Below are positions 12,777 through 25,582 of a stretch of 64,000 nucleotides of DNA, in pieces. Origin of the DNA: Nissolia schottii (lineage: Eukaryota; Streptophyta; Magnoliopsida; Fabales; Fabaceae). The notes beneath the pieces are model-generated. The model was not told the DNA's origin and ran no database searches. It saw nothing but the letters and a program-made list of their open reading frames with translations. Made by a program: the position numbers and the translations under genes. Position 1 is the stretch's first letter; each line of letters begins with the position of its first letter. Where the stretch lies: the NCBI GenBank assembly GCA_003254905.1, contig QANU01107566.1, positions 297,264 to 361,263 of the forward strand, in the 5' to 3' direction.

Positions 12777-15700
12777 CTAAACATCATAGACAGGTAACCG
12801 TTCTGTGATCGAGACACGGCAGATTGGGCAATTCTTGCATTTCTCTGAGCAAGCACTGCAGATCACGGAAATTTTGATCATAAGGCCAAATTATCAATGC
12901 AATGCCAAAGAAAAAAGTTGTCATTGATGTAACATCACTATTTGATCTTGTTACCGGCAAACAATGTGATGCCTGCATGGGAGTAACACAACGCTAATCT
13001 CTCCCTCGAAACAAATTCTGCATAACACTTTCTCCTGATACATGAAACATATGAATGCATAAATGTCGCATGAAGAAAACTTAATCATGGATCTTAACAG
13101 AGCATTGAACGGCAACATGCAGTAATTGTCATAATGTCACATAACTACACCTTAGGGTGTAAATGTGTAAGAGATGATCTGATGTTGTGATACAGCAATG
13201 ACAGGATAATGGATTAATTATTGATTACCGACTTTAGTTATATAATTCCAATTTTCCACAAGTTCATATGACTAAAAAACATTGATTCACACCATCAAAA
13301 CAATGTATATAAGACTTCACCAATAATTGAAGTTCAGGCAAGTATTCACTAATATTTATTCAGAGACTCCAAGTGCAAAGAATATTGACAACAAACATTT
13401 CTAATCACATAGTATGTTGACCCTTTTCATTGCAGATGGCTACTTGAGTCTTAAGAGATCATACTAGAAAATTTGAAAATATACTGCATAAGCACATGAG
13501 GATAAATAACGATATAAAGGACTCATCAAAGTTAGAAGTTTTACATTCTGAAGCCTTTCATACTCTTGCTGGCTGTATTTTGTAATCTCCGTCTGCTCAC
13601 CAAGAGCTGCCTGGAGTCTCCAAACCTGACGTTAGAAATGATATAACCATAGTATCAAGGAAATCAGAGAGTGGAGAATTTTTGTGCCTAACATAATTGA
13701 AACAGATGAACATAGGGAACTAAAACCTGAGCAGACTATTTCAACCATATTACACATGCTGAAATATCTGTATGTAAAGACATGAATATATTTAACCATA
13801 AATTTATATGTAAGAACAGTCATCACCTCCTCAGCAAGATCCTTTTTAGGCATTTTCTTAACAATCTCAGGTGGATAGCCACAGAATGTATTATATCTGC
13901 ATGGCGGAAAGCCCAATGTAAAAAGATTGTTAGAAATAACTATTAGGTGAACGTATATCAATAAAATTGAAAATAGCTTGATGTAGATGTCTTCAGATAG
14001 TACTTAAATGTCATAATCAAACTAGTTCAAACAGAAAATTAAAGAGAAATCTGATCCAAAAGGAGAAACATCTTATCAATTTGCTAAAACAGTTAATTCT
14101 ACCATTTGGGTACCTGATTGTTTCAATTCATCTCAATGTATCTATAAGAATTCTATACACTCTAAATAAGTATGGCAGGACTCAAACTACAATGATGTAA
14201 AACAAGAATATCTTAATGGCTGGAATGAGACTTAGGAAGCACAAATTAAGTGTGAATCTTTCAAAGTCAAAAATGGTAGTTTTCTGAATATAAAAACTTT
14301 CACAAGCAAGGGAGCTGAAATTATTGATGCTCCCATATCATACATCATATTTCTTTCAAAAAGAAAATTGTGCTAGTAACTGGTTTCAGGTCATTGCCAA
14401 ACTTCATGATGCAACAAAAATCTGAGCAAGCACTGTTTTCTTCAACCCCATTTTGCAAGTTAAATTGAATAGAAGGAGCAACAATGGCCAGATGCCCAGA
14501 TACTCAGATCAGGCTTGTCTCATATCTAGTAAACATACAAGGCAAGTATAAACTAAATGTATGGAAGTACTACTTGCCATCTTTTGGGGTGTGTAAATTC
14601 CTATTTTTTAGATATCAAGATGTCAGATTCCACAGTAGAATAAAAAAATTGCTCCAAGATACATTGCAGGTGACATGCATGAGACAACATAGAAATTACA
14701 TTCTCTGAAGCTAAATTTTGAGATTGCAAATAAAATAAAATATTGCTTACCCAGATGCTCCCTCATGGTATAATTGTGCCTGTTCTTCCCGACTCCCTTC
14801 ATCAATTGACCACCAACCTAACAACCTGATTCCATGAATCATGAGATGCAGTTGCAGCACATAACATCCATATGGTAATCCAATAAGATCACAGTTTCCC
14901 TTTTTGAAAACTTTGACCCCAATAGACATTGGATTTGTCATAAAAAGTTCAGCTTACTCTGGAGGTTTGGAAACATTATTGGGTACACATGACGGTGAGT
15001 GTTTAGTTTGTGCACTGAATGCCCAAATAACAGTGGATTTGTCATTCAATCCTAGTAGTGGAAAAAATAATAGTAAAAGGGAAAAAAAAAAGGGTTCAGG
15101 ATACTCCCTGTCCCTTGGGGTTTGAAGACATTCTTAAGTAGACAGCAATGGTGTACGTTCAGTTTGTGAACTGAACCAATAAAAGTATTACAACATGTCT
15201 ACTTAAAAATTTTCCTAGGGTCTGGCCTGATATCACTTCACAATCATGTGGTTCTTGAAGGGTCACTGACCTTTTGTGCTTCATAGTCTTAGTTTTCATC
15301 AAAATATAATGGTTTGATTTGAGAAAGAGCTGAGGGAAAAGAATCATGTCACAACAAGTACCACTCACATGTTAAATTTAGTTATAAATTGGAGAAAAAA
15401 GCTCAGAATTAAGTTATTACAGAATAAACCTCAGAACCCAAATGACATAAACAAATCGAGCCAAGCAACAAACTTTAATCTGGTGTTCTCCCTAATTATA
15501 AGAGCAGTGATAGAAGATTCATTACCTAGAACCATGGTGCAAGAACCCCATGCAATCATGAACTCTTGAAGTAAATCTGAAATATATTCCTCCACCAGCT
15601 CCACTATTTAGTAGCACTATAAGTTTCTCCACTAACTTAGATGCAGCTAACAGTACACCAGCGCCTTGCAGTAGGAAAAGGGGAGAGAAAATAACTGGAA

Positions 15701-18700
15701 GAGGTATATATACAGCACAAGCAGGTGTTCCCTGAAAAGTAAAACGGCTCAGATTTCCCAATATAACATCTCAAAGACCGGCCAAGCACACAATTCAGTA
15801 ACATCGCATACCTCTAAGTACATGCAAAGAAGAATCTGGAATATAATAACAGGTACTTTCATGAAATGACCTCCTATGTCTTGCAGGCTACAAATTCTCT
15901 CCTGATGTTCGTTTTCCTCCGAAGAAACCACTAAACCATTGTTCCAGTCAAGGTATCTAATTGTAGTAGAAGATGTACTGGGTGGTTCTCTTGAATTTCT
16001 ATGAATGACTGGATTGGACCACTTTGTACATACAAGAAAAGCAAAACACTCGGCAATGCTGCAGAAAAATAGGTCCATGAAAAACTTTCAAGCCAATATT
16101 CTGAGAAACACAATGATAATAATCAAAGAACATTCTAGGGCACAAGAAAAAGGAAACCTACGCAAAGTTAATAAACAAGTCCCACCAGCCCAAAGCACCT
16201 ACATCACCTGTATTAGACAAGATAAACAAAGCCATTTGTATAGGAAGATAAAATTATGAATATAAAAGATCATAATCACACAAAAGAAAGAGGAATCAAA
16301 ATTCATTAGTCTCCACTTAGACGTTATAAAAAAATTCCAAACGGGCTAAATTTCGTGACATGGATTCCCTATTTGTATTCTTGAATAAACAAGTCACATC
16401 CTAACATGGTAGGATCATCCAGTGCTTGCTTAGATATCAAATATGTACAAAATAGAGTCCAATAGTAGAAGGTGTGCATGCATGTTTCCATCAATTAAAA
16501 TGCATGTACAACAACTAATAATTTCTAGGATATACTTCAAGTTTTGTTGTGAAATAGATAAAACATGAAGAATTGACCATTTTGGAACACATGGTGCCAC
16601 TCAAAGTATATGTCATTAAATGGGGAAAATAAATAAATTTAACTTTACTGTTGAACAACAACACCAGCTTAACTCCAGTTCATTCTATGGCCATTTTATT
16701 TGAAGGAGACCACATTATTCATGAAGCTAGGTCTAGAAAACTGAGATTGGTATTTATTTAACTAAAAATCATTTTTTTTTGTTTGGAAAAACTAAAATCT
16801 TATTTTTCCGGGGAAAATATTGAAGGAGGGCATAAAAAAATATACAGTGCCACCTTTCAATGGCTGTATATGAAAATATTCCACAAGGGACCACAAGATC
16901 AAAAAATATGTTAACATGAGATTAATACTACTAATAATAATAGTAATAATGTAAGTTTACAATGAAAAGATGATAAAATATCCATTAAACTCTAGAAGAA
17001 AAAGACTTACCACCCAGTTTTAAGAGAGTGAAAACTGTAGCAGCAATGAAGAAGACCATAGAGATTGCAACCCAAAAGTGCTGCAAATAGCAAAATAACA
17101 AACATTTTTAGTGTAATGACTTTAACAACTAGTTACAATTTGTTTCTAGAATTTAAAAAAAAGGAAAGGCGAGATCATATCAGCAATAACCCAACAAGCA
17201 TCACAAAATTTTGAATTGACACAAGCAGCAATTCATTTGGTTAAATGTCTTCTATAAAATATCAATAAAACAACAAAAAAAAACTTTTTCCATCAGATCG
17301 AGTTCTGTCTTTCTATGAAATATTAATATAGTAAAAATGAAAGCATGAAAAACGAAAGACGTTAGGGTTTTAAATAAGGTATAAGCCCAGCAAAGAACTG
17401 ATTTTATTCAGGTAAAGCTAAGCATAGCAAAATCTGTAGACAAGATAGAGACCGACACATCGAAGAATGCAGGAAACACTTGCACTCTTATAAGAAAGAA
17501 TCTTGGTAGTGAGGACAACTTAGTTGACTAAATTCAGCTGAGTCAACTTTTTGACAATAATTTGAAAACCTGCAGCCATACAGGTTTTGCACATTTTTTC
17601 TTGATGCAGTTTTACTGTGGCACGTATAATTAGATTTATATATAATTACTCTGGTGTCGACCCCACTTTTCCCATATATAAATTAAGTCATTACATTATC
17701 AAAATGATGAAAGTGTTCAAGAAGGCTTCAATGCCAAAAAATACCACCATTCCTTTAACTTCTCTTTTCTGTTTTAATCCGTTAGTTATATAAGACAACC
17801 AAATAAAGACCATTTAAAATAAATTGATCCATAGATAAAGCCTTACAGGAAGAGTTTCCCATATTGCCTCATCACTCATGTTATCTTCATCCCCTGGCAT
17901 TAGAGCCCTACACATTCTGCATGGAAAATAAACATCAATTGGTATGGCTTAGAAATATATGATGAATTTTGAGAGACATTCAAATATTCAATAATTGAAA
18001 TAAAAAACTTTCAAGGTAGTAGAGAAAGAAAAAAGATAATAGAGACATTTTCCACATTATCTAGTCTGAAAGGTGTAAAGAGTTCACTATAGTACTCATA
18101 TAACCATTGCTTTGCCTAGCAGAAGAAAATAACCAACAAGAAACTAAGATTTATTGGAACTATACAAAACAAGTTACCTGAAATTGTCAATGAGAATAAT
18201 GATTTCAAATGTTAGTAAGGGAAGGAACACAATCTTCAGATTGACTGCTGGAAGGCCATGAACTGTACAAAAACAGATGCATCAGTATAATTAGAGATCT
18301 TGCATTAATGTCACTACAGGAATTTAAGTAGTTTATAACAAAGTTTTTTAATGTCAAAGACATAGGGATGTGGTAAAATGCATACAATTTTACCATAGGA
18401 AGTCATAAACATCAATCTAACCTGTTGAAGAAATCATACCAACTCAATATTTCTTTATAAATGCTCCACACAGTGGCAACTAAAACATACATTCAGTGCA
18501 TGAAAATAATTGGAAATCCCTATTATTTGTGAAGATACAAAGGCAGGGAGTTGTGATTTACCATATAAGCTCTCAAGATATATACAAAGGAGCAATTCAA
18601 ATGCAATAAGCAATGGCATTGCAACCACGGCATGGCACGGTGCCCACTGTAACAAAATAGAAAATCAGTATTGTATTTACTCATCATAATCTTTAATAGA

Positions 18701-20228
18701 AACAAAAATTCTACTTGATAAAAATATTTTATAAAAGAAAGGGAAAAGGAGGAGCCAATTGGGGTTTTGCTGATCCATGATAGCCAAAGAACAATGCACA
18801 ACTCATGGTTCTGAAGCCAAGGGGCCCAAAATGCAAAAAAGTCTAAAATTACATTAAAAATGACAATGGCTTACATTTCGATTACGTGGGGCTGACGGCG
18901 CTGGTAATGAAAACCTTCCTCGAGCCACAACGGCATGAAACATCCAAAGAGGGAAAAATATTATCCTATTGATCAAATCCAAAGTCAATAATTAGTAATC
19001 ACAATCTTTTCAGAATCCTGTATATAACTTGAGGAACATCATTAGTAGTACAATTACTTCAATTGAATCCAATACTAAGCCAAATACAACTGCCATTTTG
19101 AGGCACAATCATCACATACTGATATGAAGCAACTTGATAATTCCCACCTACGAAGTCTTACTAACCACTCAAGTTTTAAATCCAAAGACAGGACCCACAC
19201 TTTTGGTAGCTTTTCAACATGCAAGCCTAATTCCAACTCCAACTGAAGCAAAGGATAGCATAGCACAAGCCCTACAAAAAAGTTTCCAATAATAAAGTTC
19301 ACTCATTTCACTCTAGCCGATAACTTTAGATGACAGTAGTCTCCTCTGTCATCAATTTTCCACCGCCTACTCCAAAATAGGGATGGAGAAAGAAAGGAAG
19401 GAAATTAATAAACACAGCTGATAATTCCAAGTTCCACTGCAAGGGTGGATATTTATTATTACCAAAGCTGGTTCTACAGTGCCTTATCAGTAGCTCAAAA
19501 CTATGGTGATTGTGACCATTTAGATTTGGTAGAAACCCCTGACTGGGATGGAGTATGGACTTTACAGAACTCCATTACTACATGAAACAAAATCACCAAC
19601 ATTCTCAGTTTGTACTCCACGTGTGTTTCCAGAAACCAAAACACATGTTTTTAACAACAATTTACACTTGTACCCACACTGATCACAGGGAGATTTACCC
19701 AAGAGTTTATTTTTCCCTCAAAAGAGTTGGAGAAGGAATTGCATGTGGGGTCAGCCAGAGCAATCACTCAATCCCACTCCTCTTTCTCTCACACACCAAA
19801 AAGGGGTAACCCCTTGCCTCCAAAGGAATAATAATTACAACCACAATAATCAATAATACTAAATTAAGCACGCGAATTTAACAGAAACAACAATGAGCAT
19901 AAATTAGAACCCCAGCTACGAATAAAAATTTCGATACCTGCCCAATTCACCGAGCTTCAATGAAAACCAAAACTTTTTCCCAAACCATATCCAAATTCAG
20001 CATGCAAAATTGAGGGAAAAAAACCCCCCACATAGACAGAACAAAACTTTTTTTAAAGTAAATATCCAAAAAGAAACAAAAAACAGAGAGTAGGAAAGGA
20101 GAAAGAACGAACCACCAAGAGGAAGAGATAGAGTGATCGAGCTTGAGAACAAGCAAGCCAGTGAAGCACAAGAGAAAGATGTGAGCGGCGAGTGCCTGCG
20201 CTGACTTCAACACCCTGCGCCAGCTCAT
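12777..20228 (-). CDS. Multi-pass membrane protein with C-terminal C3HC4 RING finger (TMFA family)
   Basis: Fourteen exons: 20113-20228, 18875-18965, 18562-18646, 18178-18247, 17847-17916, 17011-17080, 16162-16207, 15812-16058, 15526-15731, 14751-14825, 13827-13896, 13545-13625, 12955-13034, 12777-12855. They total 1386 nt and encode 461 aa with no frame break. The start is ATG at 20228 (MSWRRVLKSAQALAAH). Hydrophobic segments lie near residues 13-30, 40-50, 74-93, 100-118, 145-165, 175-195, 255-263 and 275-310. A conserved soluble block GWWSIDEGSREEQA is near 337-350. The RING is at 414-448: C414, C417, C429, H431, C435, C438, C445, C448. The protein ends ERLPVYDV. RING proteins of this layout act as membrane-bound ubiquitin E3 ligases; that role is inferred and the substrate is unknown. 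Arabidopsis At1g73950 is the homologue I recall. The exon 1 donor (TGGTG|GTTCGT) is the weakest site. Confidence 0.95.
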
Positions 20229-20720
20229 CTTCTTCTTCCCCAAAAATTCTTCCCTTTTCTTATCAAAGGCTAAATCAATCGATCAATCACAGCACATAGA
20301 AATTAAAAAAAAGAAAAAAGAAAGTCCTAACTCGGAGTGCGAATTTTGTATGTGAGTGACACGCACAGAATCAGAGCGTAGTTATGAAGAAAGAGATGGA
20401 TGGGTTGGTGGAAGAGGAAAAGGGGTTGTGAGAGTTTCAGTGGGGGCCATGTGAAAGAGGAAAAGTAGAGTGAGGTTTCTTTGGTGGTGGTGTTGAATTC
20501 TATAACCGAAATCCCCCTTTTCTTTTTCCTCTATCTCTCCACCACCACCACCACCATCATCATCAGTAGCATCACCACCGTGAATTTTTGAGCATAAAAC
20601 AAAACCCGTTCACTCTCTCTCTCTCTTCTTCAGAGTGCTTAGTGGCTTTAATGGGTTGTACGCACGCCAAACCGCAACCTCGGTGTGGGGTTGCTGTTTT
20701 TGGGGCGCTTCCTGTTTAGG
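20229..20720 (-). promoter_or_regulatory. 5' UTR/promoter of the RING gene with simple repeats
   Basis: Upstream of the start codon the plus strand carries a CCA/CAT trinucleotide stretch (about 20540-20580) and a CT dinucleotide run (about 20611-20628), which read as GGT/ATG and GA repeats in the gene sense. GA-rich leaders are common in plant core promoters. The transcription start is not resolved. Confidence 0.4.
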
Positions 20721-23012
20721 GTATTTCGTGAATTTTCATAATCCAAAATATTAATATCATTTTCAATCAAACCTGTGATTTGTGATTGTGAGTCTTATTT
20801 TAAATACGTGAAAAAAGAAACGAAATTTAACCAATTCTATGATTAGTTGAATTCAATTCAGTTATGATTTGATTTTTTTTTCAGTAGATTGAATTCTTAT
20901 ATTTAGCATACACCAATAAAATACAGAATTAAGTTCAATTACATTGTTTAGACCTTTTTTTTTTCTTTTGACTATTTCATCTTTTCTTAATAAATATTAT
21001 ACTTTAATAATAGAGTCAATTATTTATTAAAATTAAAATAAAATAAAATTATTCATAAAATAACATGGCACAATTAAAATTATACATATTGTTTTTATAA
21101 AAGTAAAATTTATATTATTTTACGTTTCGTTCTCATCGTATCAGTGTCATTCCATCAAAATATTAAGACAAAATTAAATTATGATTTTGTTAATTACACT
21201 TATTAAAAAAGCATAAGTAGTAGTAATTTTGTATTGAGAAAAATAAAACTTATTTGTTTTCAATTGTATTTAATGCTTTAAAATTTTAAATTTTCATATT
21301 TTGAATTTGTTAACTAATGTTCTTAGAATATTGGTTTGTAAAACTCTTAAATTATTAATTATTTGATAAAATAAATAAATTAATGTCAAATATTTTTAAA
21401 ACTAAACAAATTTCAATTTGCAAATCTTATAAACTAAAATGATATTTACTCTATTTTCATCTGAATAACCGCTATTTAGTTTACTAAATTTTAATTACCT
21501 TCACTCCAGATCTATTATTGGGTCAAAGTTGTATTAATGTTTTTCTTTTCAAGACCAAAATCTAAAATTTATTTAAAGAAAATAAATATCAACATTAAAT
21601 CAACTAAGTGTTGGTGTCCCCGGTTTAATTTAATTATGAAATTAAATATTTGGTATCCTATCAAATAAAATTTAGGAAAATGATCCTCTAAAGAGAGTAA
21701 AATGAGATTTTTACCCTTAAATTAATAAAATATCAATAAATTATACATTTAAAGGTAAAACCTCTTCATTTTACTCTTTAAAGTCAATTCCTTACTTTAA
21801 ATAATTTAAATTCTAAAATTTAAGAATATTAGTACCTTATAAGTATTTGTGACTGACTCACCTGTCTCGTTAACTTAAATTATTTTTTTATTTTAAATAT
21901 GTGAATAAATTATTATCATTAAAATATAAAAAAGTATTAATACATTTGTAAAATCATGAGTACAGTACTTAAGAAAGGACTAAAAAGTATTAACAACAGC
22001 TTTTATATAAAAATCTTGGGTAGGTATTAAATAAAATAAAGTAGTATAAATTTTTATTTAAAATTCTATAAATATATTTTTTTAATAAACTAAATTTTGA
22101 TAAAATTTATGACTTCCCTTGATGTAATTCGATTTGTCCTCGTGAAAGTGAAAGGCGTGCTACAAAGTACAAATGAATGAATCCGCAGGCACACGTCACG
22201 CAAAATACATAGTATATCGATAATATAATGCATGCTTACTATGTTTTTTCTATCTTCCACAGAGCATTAAATTATGAGTACTACATAATTTTCTTTTATT
22301 AAGATTCTCTGGCAAAAATGATTTTGTAATGAAAAAAATGATTTTGTATTATTAGTGTCAACAAGAGAGCCCGTTGATAAAAAAAAATAAAAGTAACTTA
22401 TCCAAAAATAAGTTGAGTTCAATTTTCATTATTAATGTGAGAATTATTTTAGTGAGTGATTTATAAACATTTAAAGAGTTTAAAGATATATTTTAACTTT
22501 GATAGAATCACTTATATGGAACATATAACTTTTCCGTATAAAAAATTGCCAATAGAGAGGGGAATACACCTGGTGAACAGTATTTTAATAATATACTATT
22601 AAATGTTAATATAAGGTTTATCTTAGCACTTTCTGAGTGGGAGAAAACAGGATGAAGCATAGTGTTGTGGCAAGTTGATAACGAACATCCAACGGTTTTA
22701 TGCCACGTCATTTTCTTATTATATTTTTCTTTATGTGGACCTAACTCGACAAAAACAAGTAAGAGGAAAAAAAAAAATTATTTGTACATCAATAAAGTCA
22801 CCATTTTACATACATTATGAGATCTATACTCATATCATTTGACATAAGTGCGAACGTCATAATGTGTGTCAAAAAAGAGACATAATGTTTACATTATGTT
22901 TAGTATATAAATAATACTATTCTAAAAAATGATTTATCTAACAAATGGTCTGAGACATTTGTTAAAGAAGTTAAAAAAAGGAAATTTTGTATTAAAAGCA
23001 CAAGTTTTTTAA
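20721..23012. other. AT-rich intergenic DNA with one foldback
   Basis: No gene seen. An inverted-repeat element sits at about 21672-21795, described separately. A tRNA/SINE-like fragment is too weak to call. Confidence 0.5.
21672..21795. repeat. Short foldback (MITE-like)
   Basis: The left arm 21672-21722 contains AGAGTAAAATGAG. The right arm 21747-21795 contains, inverted, AGAGTAAAATGAAG. The arms match over about 45 bases with a spacer of about 24 bases. No target duplication was settled. Confidence 0.6.
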
Positions 23013-23153
23013 AGGTGTGTTTGCGAATTTTGTTTTAAAGAGAAAGGAAAAGTTTTGGGTGGTTTAATCATGATTTTAACATGTATTAATTCTCCTAAGG
23101 TCTTTCTTTTCCTCTCATTTTCTTCCAAAACAAAACTCGCAAACACGTCTTAA
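23010..23153. mobile_element. Tourist-like (PIF/Harbinger) MITE
   Basis: A 138-bp foldback, 23013-23150, with terminal inverted repeats AGGTGTGTTTGCGA / AGACGTGTTTGCGA that extend inward with matching TTTTGTTTT. TAA flanks both sides (23010-23012 and 23151-23153), as expected for this superfamily's 3-bp target duplication. Confidence 0.7.
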
Positions 23154-23835
23154 GTCTCCAATATATCAAATGTATTAATAACACCAAAAGTTTCTTTTTT
23201 GAGTTGCTTGACAAATGCCTTAAAATCACTTGTTAGCAAAACACAAAAAATTAAAATGTAAACATAATAGCAAGCAAATTAATATATCTTGACAAGATGA
23301 TAGCAAAAGATATTATGACTTGAGCTCACAGTCTAACGGTTGCTCTTATATCGGGGAAACAGGAAGACAAGTTTGAGTCATAAGAAGAATACAAAATTTG
23401 GCTATTATCTTAATTAAAAAAATTAAATACATCTCTTCCTCTTAAGAGATACTTTAATTACACAACTACACAACTCTCTTATCTATTTTCAAAACATATA
23501 CCGGAGTCCAAAATATTTTATTAATTAAAATTTATATGTATGATTACTAAATTAACCTTATATAGACCTTTTTTTACATTTTTATTAATTTTTGGTAATA
23601 TATATATATATTATTTTAGTTATCCAACATTTATCATTATTAAAAACATTTCATTTTTTATAAATTCTTGAGATTTAATATACTAATATACATAATATAA
23701 TATTTATTAAAATTATTGAATTGTTAGCTAATAATCTTGAAAAATATGAATATATTATAACATTAAAATTTTATTTTCATTTTAATAAATTAAGATAAAA
23801 TATTTTATTAACATTCATATTTAACATTAATCATT
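23154..23835. other. AT-rich intergenic DNA
   Basis: Contains a tRNA-like A-box/B-box pair near 23324-23382 (GTCTAACGGTT and AAGTTTGAGTC), possibly a SINE relic but too diverged to call. No coding sequence seen. Confidence 0.4.
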
Positions 23836-24509
23836 ACTAACTAGAAAAGCGTTATATACCAACGGATTTAACAGTGGGTTTTGTTTAAATAACGATGAGT
23901 TTTAATGCTTTTGGCAAATTTTGCGTCAAAAAATATCCAATGGTATTGAGGTCGTCAATAACTAAATATAGTCAAATTTTGCATCTGTCGGTATCTCATC
24001 ACAAGAACGAAGCCTCTGTGAATGGTTATCGACGGATATATCCACTAGAAATGTATCAATTTTTTTAAAAGAAAAATAAAAAATTTATAATTGTATATAA
24101 CATAATTAATATTAAAAATCAATATTCATTGCCTTCAAACATAATTAATTTTTTAAAAAAGCAAATGAAAAGTGGTCATCGTTGCGGCAAGGTGGGCTGG
24201 GGTTGGGGTGTATCCAGGCTCATTGAATCCTCGCTATCATCCGTGTCGTGGTGAGGGCTGAGAGTCTAAGGAATATGCTTGTCATCATCACCGTTCTCCG
24301 ACCAATCAAACAATGAGAGGTCGAGTGGTTGTGATAATTCGCTAGCTTGTAGATGTGAGCACATGTGGGAGAGACTGGAAGCCATCTTTTTTTTCATCTT
24401 CAATTTTTCTTTCTTCCACTGTGTTTTTATCTCTGCTCCAAGCCAGATCACCTCATCCTACAATTATATGGCTTGGGTGTGGAGTTTAACATAAAGGTCA
24501 TAAACGATG

Positions 24510-25145
24510 NNNNNNNNNNNNNNNNNNNNNNNNNNNNNNNNNNNNNNNNNNNNNNNNNNNNNNNNNNNNNNNNNNNNNNNNNNNNNNNNNNNNNNNNNNN
24601 NNNNNNNNNNNNNNNNNNNNNNNNNNNNNNNNNNNNNNNNNNNNNNNNNNNNNNNNNNNNNNNNNNNNNNNNNNNNNNNNNNNNNNNNNNNNNNNNNNNN
24701 NNNNNNNNNNNNNNNNNNNNNNNNNNNNNNNNNNNNNNNNNNNNNNNNNNNNNNNNNNNNNNNNNNNNNNNNNNNNNNNNNNNNNNNNNNNNNNNNNNNN
24801 NNNNNNNNNNNNNNNNNNNNNNNNNNNNNNNNNNNNNNNNNNNNNNNNNNNNNNNNNNNNNNNNNNNNNNNNNNNNNNNNNNNNNNNNNNNNNNNNNNNN
24901 NNNNNNNNNNNNNNNNNNNNNNNNNNNNNNNNNNNNNNNNNNNNNNNNNNNNNNNNNNNNNNNNNNNNNNNNNNNNNNNNNNNNNNNNNNNNNNNNNNNN
25001 NNNNNNNNNNNNNNNNNNNNNNNNNNNNNNNNNNNNNNNNNNNNNNNNNNNNNNNNNNNNNNNNNNNNNNNNNNNNNNNNNNNNNNNNNNNNNNNNNNNN
25101 NNNNNNNNNNNNNNNNNNNNNNNNNNNNNNNNNNNNNNNNNNNNN
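24510..25145. other. Assembly gap (636 N)
   Basis: Unbroken run of N. Open frames reported through it are meaningless. It ends against an AT dinucleotide run, a likely cause of the failed assembly. Confidence 1.
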
Positions 25146-25172
25146 ATATATATATATATATATATATATATA
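25146..25172. repeat. (AT)n microsatellite at gap edge
   Basis: Perfect AT dinucleotide run directly after the N gap; its true length is unknown because the gap cuts it. Confidence 0.9.
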
Positions 25173-25356
25173 ACAATTATACATAATAATACGCATTAAA
25201 TTAAAGTAATTATATACTTTTCAAGCGTCAAACATACACCCCTTTCTTCATTAAGAATAGTTGTCCAATAGGGCACAGGATGATTATAAAACCTCTTAAT
25301 GATCTCAGTTAGCTTGATCCTAGAGGTTCTTGTGTATGGATATCACATAAATACAA

Positions 25357-25358
25357 TA

Positions 25359-25394
<36 letters not shown>

Positions 25395-25463
25395 TGTATG
25401 TATGTATGTATGTATGTATGTATGCATGCATGCATGCATGCATGTATGTATGTATGTATGTAT
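25357..25463. repeat. Compound (TATG)n/(CATG)n microsatellite
   Basis: About 100 bp of tetranucleotide repeat, mainly TATG with an internal block of GCAT units (about 25424-25444), next to a short TA run. Confidence 0.95.
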
Positions 25464-25582
25464 ATCAATTAACTGATTAATATTAATAAAAATAAATTAA
25501 CTAGTAATTAAACAATTGTACAAATGCTTACCCAGTACCAAAGGCATCTAACTTGATTCTTTCACGAGGGTCGTTGGATGAA

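Noticed and set aside
23324-23382. tRNA-like A-box and B-box pair
   Set aside because: No cloverleaf could be formed and spacing and bases are too far from a real tRNA; at most a SINE relic.
24365-25199. Long open frames of 230-273 codons on both strands
   Set aside because: They consist almost entirely of N from the assembly gap plus a dinucleotide repeat.
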